Shown here piece by piece: positions 54,700-61,959 of a DNA stretch of 64,000 nt. The first letter of the stretch is position 1, and each line of letters begins with the position of its first letter. The position numbers and the translations under genes are program-made. Origin of the DNA: Penium margaritaceum (taxonomy: Eukaryota > Streptophyta > Zygnematophyceae > Desmidiales > Peniaceae). Below the pieces are notes generated by a model. It made no database searches and was not told the DNA's origin. It saw nothing but the letters and a program-made list of their open reading frames with translations. Location: the NCBI GenBank assembly GCA_023375785.1, contig SZWC01007359.1, positions 57,665 to 121,664 of the forward strand. Reading direction: 5' to 3'.

Positions 54700-55320
54700 T
54701 CAGTCCGACGGGTCGACGGAGGCGGACGGGGCTGCTGGTCCGGAGGAGCCTGCAGACGCTACAGGCGCTGCTGGCCCAGAGGGGCCAGTTGGCCCGGAGG
54801 AGCCAGCAGACGCGACAGGCGCTACTGGCCCAGAGGGGCCAGCGGACGTGACAGAGGCTGCTGGGCCAGAGGGGCCAGCGGACGCGACTGGGGCTACTGG
54901 CCCGGAGGGGCCAGCGGATGCGACTGGGGCTGCTGGCCCAGAGGGGCCAGCGGACGCGACTGGGGCAGCTGGTCCGGAGGGGCCAGCGGACGCGACTGGG
55001 GCAACTGGTCAGAAGGGGCCAGCGGACGCGACAAGATCTACGGGCCCAGAAGGGTCAGCAGACGCGACTAGGGCTGTCGGCCCAGAGGGGCCATCGGAAG
55101 CGACTGGGGCTGCCGGCCCAGAGGGGCCAGCGGACACAACAGGTGCTGCTGGCCCGGAGGGGCCAGCGGACGCGACTGGGGCAGCTGGTCCGGACGGGCC
55201 AGCAGACGCGATGGGGGTCGCCGGCTGGGAAGGGCCAGTGGACGCGGCTGGGACTGTTGGCCCGGGGGGGCCAGCGGACGCGACAGGGGCTACCGGCTCA
55301 GAGGGACGGAGTAATGTGTC
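54700..55320 (-). repeat. pol: 36-bp minisatellite in pol spacer of E
   Basis: About seventeen 36-bp units (GGCCCAGAGGGGCCAGCGGA on the + strand) encode 12-residue units such as SAGPSGPAAPVA. The array is in frame with integrase from 55380 down to a TGA at 55009-55011, and is then out of frame with RT. Confidence 0.9.
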
Positions 55321-55479
55321 ACGAGGAAGCGACAGGACGGAGAACGGACTCACCACTCCCCCACGCGACGGGAGGGACACGGACGAGCCGGAGCAGATGA
55401 GGTCGCGGGGAAACAGGTCCTCAAAGAAGAGGGCATCGCGAGACTCGACGATGCAGTATCGGGACAGGTCCTAGAAGCG

Positions 55480-57615
55480 CTAGGCCTTGGACTGACGAGA
55501 CACACCGAGGAAGGTGCAGGGGCGTCCGCGGGGGACGAGCTTGCCGCCATGCTGTGGGGCGGGCAGCCACACAACGGCTACGCAGCCCCAGACGCGAGCC
55601 GAGCGGAGGTCAGCGCGCCTACCGCACCAGTGCTGGTAGGGCGTGGACTGACGGGGAAGGGGACCGTGGGGGACCTGGTTCCAGACCCAGGTCATGTAGG
55701 CCATGGCTTCAAAACAGAAGTCATTGGAGAGACCGGACTCGACCCGCATGGTGCGAACGGCGTCGGCCATGGTACGGTTCCACCGTTCGGAGACGCCGTT
55801 CTGGGCGGGTGTGTAGGGCGCATACGTCTCATGATGGATCCCGCGGGAGGCGAGAAAGGTCGTGGCCTCACCCAGGTACTCGTCACCGCGATCAGAGCGA
55901 AAGCGGCAAAGGGGGCGGCCACACTCGCGCTCCGCGAGGACAAGCCAGTCTTGAATGGTTCGGGCGACATCGCTCTTCTGCCGAAGGCAGAAGACCCAAC
56001 GATAGCGAGAGTAGTCGTCCGTAAGAGTGAGGACATAACGGCCATGTTGACCGACAGACTCAATGGTGAGAGGGCCCATGACGTCCGAGTGGACAAGGTC
56101 AAGAGGGTCGGACGCACGGGAGGAAGAGAGGGGATATGTGGACCGGTGCATCTTCGCCTGAGCGCAGTCAATGCACTCAGTGGGGCACGAAAGAGGGAAA
56201 GTCTCCGGGTCAAGGCCCTTGGCCGGCTGGGTGCGAAGCATGCTTTCTACGGCGGCAGAGTGGACGTGGCAAAGGCCACGGTGCAAGAGGCGGGTGTGCT
56301 GAGGAGAAAGCGTGCTGGTGACAAACACAGGACCTGTGGCGACCGACGGGGAGGAGACGGGAAGGGAAGAAGAGAGGCGGGGAACGTGCCACAGGTTGCC
56401 ACGGGCGGTGGCGTGCAGTACGACAAGACCAGACGGACGCAACGACACAGTGCCGACACCACGTGAGTGCACAACGTCCATGCTCATGCGGTCAAGGGCA
56501 GTCACGGACAGGAGGCTGAGCTCGAGACCAGGGACGAAGAGAACATCGGTCAAAAAAATGTCACCGGCTGGACCACGGAAACGAAGGACGCCAACACCAC
56601 GGAGAGGCAGCACCTGTCCGGAACCCGTCGGGACACCGGAGACATCGCCGACAGGACCGAGCATACTCAAGGCCTCGCGATAGGTCGTCATGTGATGCGT
56701 GGCCCCGGAGTCGATGATCCAAGTCTCAACAGGGTCCAGGACAGGGGTCGCCAGATCACTCACGGTCACATGGCAACAAGCGAGGGACGCGGACGCGGTG
56801 GAAGGAGGCGCGAAACGAGACTGCCAATTGTCAAGCCACGCAACGTTGTCAAGGAGTGGGGTGGAGGAGAACATGGGAGACGATGAGACAGATGAGGAAA
56901 CGGGACACGACCGCAGCTTAGTCTCAGTCATACAGGGATGGGCCGGAGGGCAGGAGGTGACGCAACTCGCACTTCCCTGGGGAGGAGGGCGAGGCAGACC
57001 GAGCTGGAGCGCAATGAACTGCTCCAGCTGACGCTCACGGGAGGACAGCCCAGGAGTGTAGACGGAGTGCGGAGTCACGGCGCTGGAGCCTGGGTAGTAG
57101 GAGGGCTGAGCTAGCAAAGGAAGCGGAGGTGCCGACGGCTGAGGGTGGTACTGCGGGATAGGCGGAGCTGTCAGAGTGGCAGAGCTGCTGGACGAGGTCG
57201 GAGTGTCAGGGCCAGCAGCAGCGACGGCGACATAGGCGTGGCGGCGCTTCTGCTGGCGGCACATGGTGGCGATGACGCGCGCTTTGTCCGTCGGGAGATG
57301 GCACGTGTACCACCCGTGCCCGGGCTGGCCACAGTTGTGGCAGACCGGGCCACCACCACTGGACCCGGTCGACGATTGCTGCTGCTGCTGCTGCGGCAGA
57401 ACCTTGCCTTTCTTGTTTTGGCTCTTCTTCTTCTTCCCCGAAGACGATGAGGTAGCTGCGGCGGGGGAGGCGATGGCCACGGAGGCAACGGCAGGGGAGG
57501 CGACGGCAGGGGATGCAAGCACCGCCGTACGATGGAGCTGGGACTCCTGGCGAGCTTCCTCAATGTGGAGGAAGAGCTCGTATGCCCAGGGCATGAGGGT
57601 GCCCTGGGCCGCCAT
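55480..57615 (-). pseudogene. pol: Gag C-terminus, protease and integrase of E
   Basis: 711 codons without a stop. Numbering from residue 1 at 57615: CCHC knuckle CHNCGQPGHGWYTC near 90, protease WIIDSGATHHMTT near 300, pre-integrase LLHRGLCHVHS and CPTECIDCAQAKMHR near 440-490. Integrase LVHSDVMGPL (Asp) is near 510, RSDRGDEYLGE (Asp) near 575 and NGVSERWNRT (Glu) near 610. All catalytic and zinc-binding residues look intact. It ends at TAG 55480-55482, with another TAG at 55471-55473; both occupy the Trp codons of the GWRFWDP motif seen in H. It is in the same frame as the gag start at 58851. Confidence 0.92.
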
Positions 57616-58851
57616 GGTGGAGAGGACGTCCTAGGGGTAGTGGACGAAGACGTCCGCGTACTCGCTGGTGACGCCGCATTTGATGGTGAGGAGCGCGGAC
57701 AGGGGGGACGAAGCAGATTTGCCAAGTGGACGGAGGATGTCCTCCGCCCGCTGCCAGTAGGCAGTGACCGTCTTGGTCTCCTCCATGTGCAGGGAGTTGA
57801 ACTCCCGGAGCAGACGGCTGATCTCAACGTCGCTGGACAGGCGATGGGGCCTGGTGAGGATGTGCCATGCGGCGGCAGGGTCTGGGATGTCGCCAGCGGT
57901 GAAGTCGCCGAGGAAGGGTTCCAGGGCAAGGCGGGAGGCTGGGGGGGCGACTGGGACAAGGGCACGGACGGCGCGACCAGCGTCATAGAGCTGATCGGCC
58001 TGGGCGCAGTCGTAAGGGAGGGTGTAGTAGGCCCACAGACCCTCACCCTGCGCCTAGATCCGGAAGCTGAGCTCCCAGTTCCGGAACTGCTCGCCGGCCT
58101 GAAGCGGCGACGGCGGTGTCTCAAAGTCCTTCTGCCTGCGGCCGGCACCCAGATTGGGGCTAAGGACGGAGGTCACTGTCTGCCGTTGGCGCTGAGTCTG
58201 CTGCTGTGCCAGGTAGTACGTGGCAGCGGACACAGCGGGGCTAGCGTACCCTGGAGGGATGAACGACGGCAGCTAATTGGTGGCGGTTTGGGCGGCGACT
58301 GGCTGTAGCGCTGCAAGCTGCTGCGTCAAGGCGGCGAGCTGTTGCTAAAGAGCAGCGAGAGGGTCAGGGTTGCCGCCAACGTTACCAGTGGGCTGCTGTT
58401 GCTGCTGCTACTACAGGGGCGGCGGCTACTGCTGCTGTAGCGGCGGTGGCTGCTGCTGCTGCTGCTGTTGTAGGGGCGGCGGCTGCTGCTGCTGTTGCAA
58501 CGGCAGTGGCTGCTGCTGCTGCTGCTGCAAGGGCAGCGGGTGCTGCTATTGTAGGGGTGACGACTGTTGCTGCTGCAGCGGCGGTGGCTGTTGCTGCTGC
58601 TGCTGCAGGGGCGGCGGCTGCTGCTGCTGCTACAGCAGTGGTGGCTGCTGCTGCTGCTGCTATAGGGGCGGCGGCTACTGTTGCTGCTGCGGCGGCGGCG
58701 ACTGCTACTGCTACGGTGGCTGTGGTTGCTGATGCTGTAACCGCAGCGGGTGTTGCTGCTGCTGCTTCTCCTACAGCAATCGCTGCAAGAAAGGAGGGGT
58801 AGGGCCCCCCCCAGCAGAGGAGGACCCCTCCTCGCCGGGACTGCCAGCCAT
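57616..58851 (-). pseudogene. gag: Gag N-terminal part of E with polyGln-PPPL repeats and TAG codons
   Basis: The ATG at 58851 gives MAGSPGEEGSSSAGGG. About 170 codons of repeating QQQQQ-PPPL units follow, carrying twelve in-frame TAG codons and no TAA or TGA. Next is GRRQKDFETPPSPL, FRNWELSFRI, a TAG (58054-58056) and GEGLWAYYT, the Gag signature. Then EISRLLREFNSLHMEETKTV, VHYP and TAG (57631-57633). The frame is continuous with the 711-codon stretch below, so gag to integrase is one frame of about 1,120 codons with 14 internal TAGs. D lacks these TAGs in its shorter Gln-rich region. Confidence 0.8.
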
Positions 58852-60167
58852 GACTTAGTGTTCCCCCCCCTTTTTTTTGTCTTTGTGTTGCTGATGTCAG
58901 CAGGAGGTTAGGGCGGTGAAGATTCTATCCACTCTTTTGGTCTTCACCCTTTCTCTTTCCACCCCCTCTTTTTTTGTTGATGATGTCAGCAGTGATATCA
59001 GCAGTGACGTCACCGGAGGGGTGCTGACGTCAGCAGCGGCAGATCTTGGGGCTGTCGCAGCTGTTGTTGCTGCTGATGCTACTGCAGCCGCTGCAGCTGC
59101 TGCTGCTACTGCTGATACTGTTTGCTGCTGCTGCTGCGGCTCCTGCTGCTGCTGTAGCTGCTGCTGCTGTTGTTGCTGCTGTTGCTGCTACTGCTTGCTT
59201 CTGCTGCTGCTGTTGTTGCTGTTGCAGTTGCAGCTACAGCTACTGTTGCTGCGAGCTGCTTTGGCTGTTGTGGCTGCTATAGCGCGCTGCTGCTACTACG
59301 CGCTACTACAGCTGCTGTGCGCTGCAGCAGCTGCTCGTTGTTGCGGCGGGCTGCTGTAGCGAGCTACGGGGGTGGGGGAATGTTTTTTGTTGCTCCCTTT
59401 TTTTCTTTTTTTTTTCTTTTTCTCCTTGTCACAGCGGGCAGCAGCCCGTTGTCTGCTGCGAGCAGCGGGCTGCTGCTCGCCTGGCAGCAGCGAGCTGCTG
59501 CTCGCTGGCAGCAGCGGGCTGCTGCTCGCTGCTCGCTCGTTGTCAGCAAGGAGCAGCAGCAACCGCGGCTGGCAGCTGCCAGCTGCTGCTCGCTGCTGCT
59601 GCTGCTGTTTTGGTTGCTGCTGCAGCTGGCTGCTGCTGCAGCTCGCTGTAGCAACTGCTGCAGCTCGCTGCTGCTGCTGCACGCTATAGCAGCTGCTGTA
59701 GCTCGCTGCTACTGCTGCACGCTGCAGCAGTTGCTGCATGCTGCACCTGCTGCCTGCTGCCGCTGCGAGCTGCTATTGCGTGCTGCTGTTGCTGCTGCAC
59801 GCTGTTGCTGCTGCTGTTGTGAGCAACTACTGCTGCGGGCTGCTGCGAGCTGCTACTTTTGCCTACTGCTGCTGGTGGTGCTAGTCACTACACCTGGGTG
59901 ACGTTGCCGCTTGCGTCGTTGCCCGCAGATGTCAGACGCCGCGTTCACCTCCTCGCGTCACGCGTGGGAGTCAGTGCTGCTGAAAAAATTTCAACAGCAT
60001 TTCTCATGGCCCAGTGGCCGTGGGAAAAAAGGCTGACGCCGCCACCACGCGGGTCAATGCTGCCGGGAAAAATCCGGCAGCATTTCCCCTGCACTGGCGC
60101 GTATTGGGGTCCGCCGGCGTTGCCTGGCAGTTGTCCGCTTGTCTTCTACTACTGCTGCTACGCTCTG
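58852..60167 (-). promoter_or_regulatory. Leader of E: TGACGTCA cluster and CAG-rich tract
   Basis: TGATGTCA near 58890 and 58981, TGATATCA near 58993, and TGACGTCA at 59005-59012 and 59025-59032. From 59040 to about 59870 the + strand is CTG/GCT-rich. 59880-60167 is GC-rich leader without a gene. Confidence 0.65.
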
Positions 60168-61019
60168 GCTCTGATACCAAAATGGAAAGCCTAGGCAGCA
60201 GGTTGGGGCAGCAGCGTTGTTGATGCAGCGTGCGGGCTTCCACTCTCATTACTTAAGTCAGCTGCCCCCTCAGTCTGCTGCTCTAGAGTCTAAGTCTGGA
60301 AGCTCTGGGTTTGTTACTCAGAAACGCGCGCGCCAGAGTTAGCGCCAGAAAGCAGCTCAAAACTGAAAGTAACTAGTTAGGAATCAAGAATGAGACACAA
60401 TGAGAGACCCCTCCAAGAACTAGCCTCCCCCCAGCTCTGTAGAGCTTGTTACTCAGTTCAACAGCCAATCAGAAAATAGCTCTATTTTCAGCTTGGCAGG
60501 TTTTCTCGGTGAGGCCTGCCAGACGACCAACAGCCCAAAACCCGGGCGTCGTCCGTTTTGCCTCAAAACTGGACCATACCATAATACCGACGCTGCAAAC
60601 GCCGTCGTGCGGTCAGAATCAGCTAGAAAAATAGTAGCAGAGAGTTATGGCTGCCCGAACCCAGGCAGCGCCTACGGTCGTCCATGATGTCGATCAGGGT
60701 CATACATCATGCAACAAGGACCCTAGGCAGGGCATGACGACGCAGACGCGACGGGACGCGCTTGACGCATGCAGACAACAATTGCGGTGGCAGTGACCGC
60801 CGGCAGCACGACCGCCGAGGAGGCCTGCCGATGGAGCTGAGCACGTCGCCGGAGAGAGGAGGTTCTAGCGAACCGCGAGTAGACCTCAGCGTGCGTCGGC
60901 TCCACCGGATGACGCTCCATCAGCGTCGAGCCTCGCCGTCAGTCATCTGCACGCCGATGTACACAAGCCGGGAGGACACAACAAAGCACAATGAGGGATG
61001 CGCAAAAACCAACAATGTA
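60168..61019 (-). repeat. PBS, 5' LTR and right target duplication of E
   Basis: PBS TGGTATCAGAGC at 60168-60179 (minus). LTR 60180-61014 (835 bp), TGTTGGTTTTTGCGCATCC to GGCTTTCCATTT. ATGTA duplication at 61015-61019. Confidence 0.92.
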
Positions 61020-61959
61020 TTGCGTGAATGAGAAGAAGGCATAGTGCTCAGTTTTGAATGTGACAAAAGAGAGGGAGTAAACCATTGAAATCGATGAAAC
61101 ACTTTTGGAATGAATTTGGTGGTACTTTTGAATTTGATGAAAGTCCGTTTCGACGAATTTAGACTGCTAAAAAAATAGTTAACATCGAAATCAAAATTTA
61201 CTAGAGTGTCGCACTCAACCTCACGTCATGTGCACGGGCATGTTTGCCTTTGCAGAAGGGTCACCATGATGCCATGGACACAAGTACGGACGGGTGCACA
61301 AAAACACTCGTCAGATACAACACATAGTTCATGCATGCTGAAAACTGCACATCATCGTAAAGGTATGTGAGTATGCAATCAATTCACGATCACCAAGAAA
61401 ACCATAGAAAGAGCAGTCAACTGTGCTCGCAAGACCATCCGTTCACACCAAGGTGCAGGGGACTACAAAAAGCCGTGTCATCAACGAGACTATGGTAGAT
61501 CTCGACCAGCTTGGATGTGCAAACCCAGCAGAGCACCACTCGTCATTAGCAACCATGTCAATTTACTCCCCTTCACATGTGCGCTTGTGAGGCAGGTCGA
61601 GAGCTTAGCGATGGTGCTTGATCACATACAGAATCAACAGCAGCTCCCGAGGACAAGATAATATGACAAAAACCGTTTGGCATGCAAGCGGAGCACAACA
61701 CGGTATGGATTGCTTCCCTGATCTTACCGATCAAACACTCCAACATGGCCCACCAGCAGCCATGTCATCTCACATGAATGACTCATGTGTTCACGAATAC
61801 GACCACATTGCAAACGTGCAGTGGGGGTTGTGAAGGGAGCGCTACACGAGCCTCAAGCATGACACTGAGGCACGTCACATTTTTCACTCATGGAACCATT
61901 GTTGACTTGCACATGAGCTAGGACATGCGATCCTGTAAGTGCATTAAATAAAACATTTG
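61020..61959. other. Gene-free stretch between E and the host gene
   Basis: I see no supported gene, LTR or repeat array here. It is less GC-rich than the elements. Short open frames are not supported by any motif. The part nearest 61960 is the 3' flank of the host gene on the minus strand and is A/T-rich (TTTTATTTAATG); no certain polyadenylation signal was identified. Confidence 0.6.

Larger units (their letters stand above)
51858..61014 (-). mobile_element. Element E: family II Ty1/copia, structurally complete
   Basis: 9,157 bp with two 835-bp LTRs, PBS next to the 5' LTR, polypurine tract, and gag, protease, integrase, RT and RNaseH in copia order on the minus strand. It is flanked by perfect ATGTA duplications (51853-51857, 61015-61019). 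The LTRs differ at about 32 sites by hand count with no indel. All three integrase acids, the protease DSG and YVDD are intact. It is interrupted mainly by TAG codons plus frameshifts around the spacer and in RT. Confidence 0.92.

Noticed and set aside
54848-55474. 208-codon + strand frame of collagen-like GPEGPADATGA repeats
   Set aside because: Antisense of the E pol spacer; it has no independent start context or domain.
58370-59901. Long Gly/Cys-, Ala- or Leu/Cys-rich + strand open frames
   Set aside because: They are antisense readings of the CAG-rich Gag tract and leader of E; the minus strand reading carries the Gag sequence.
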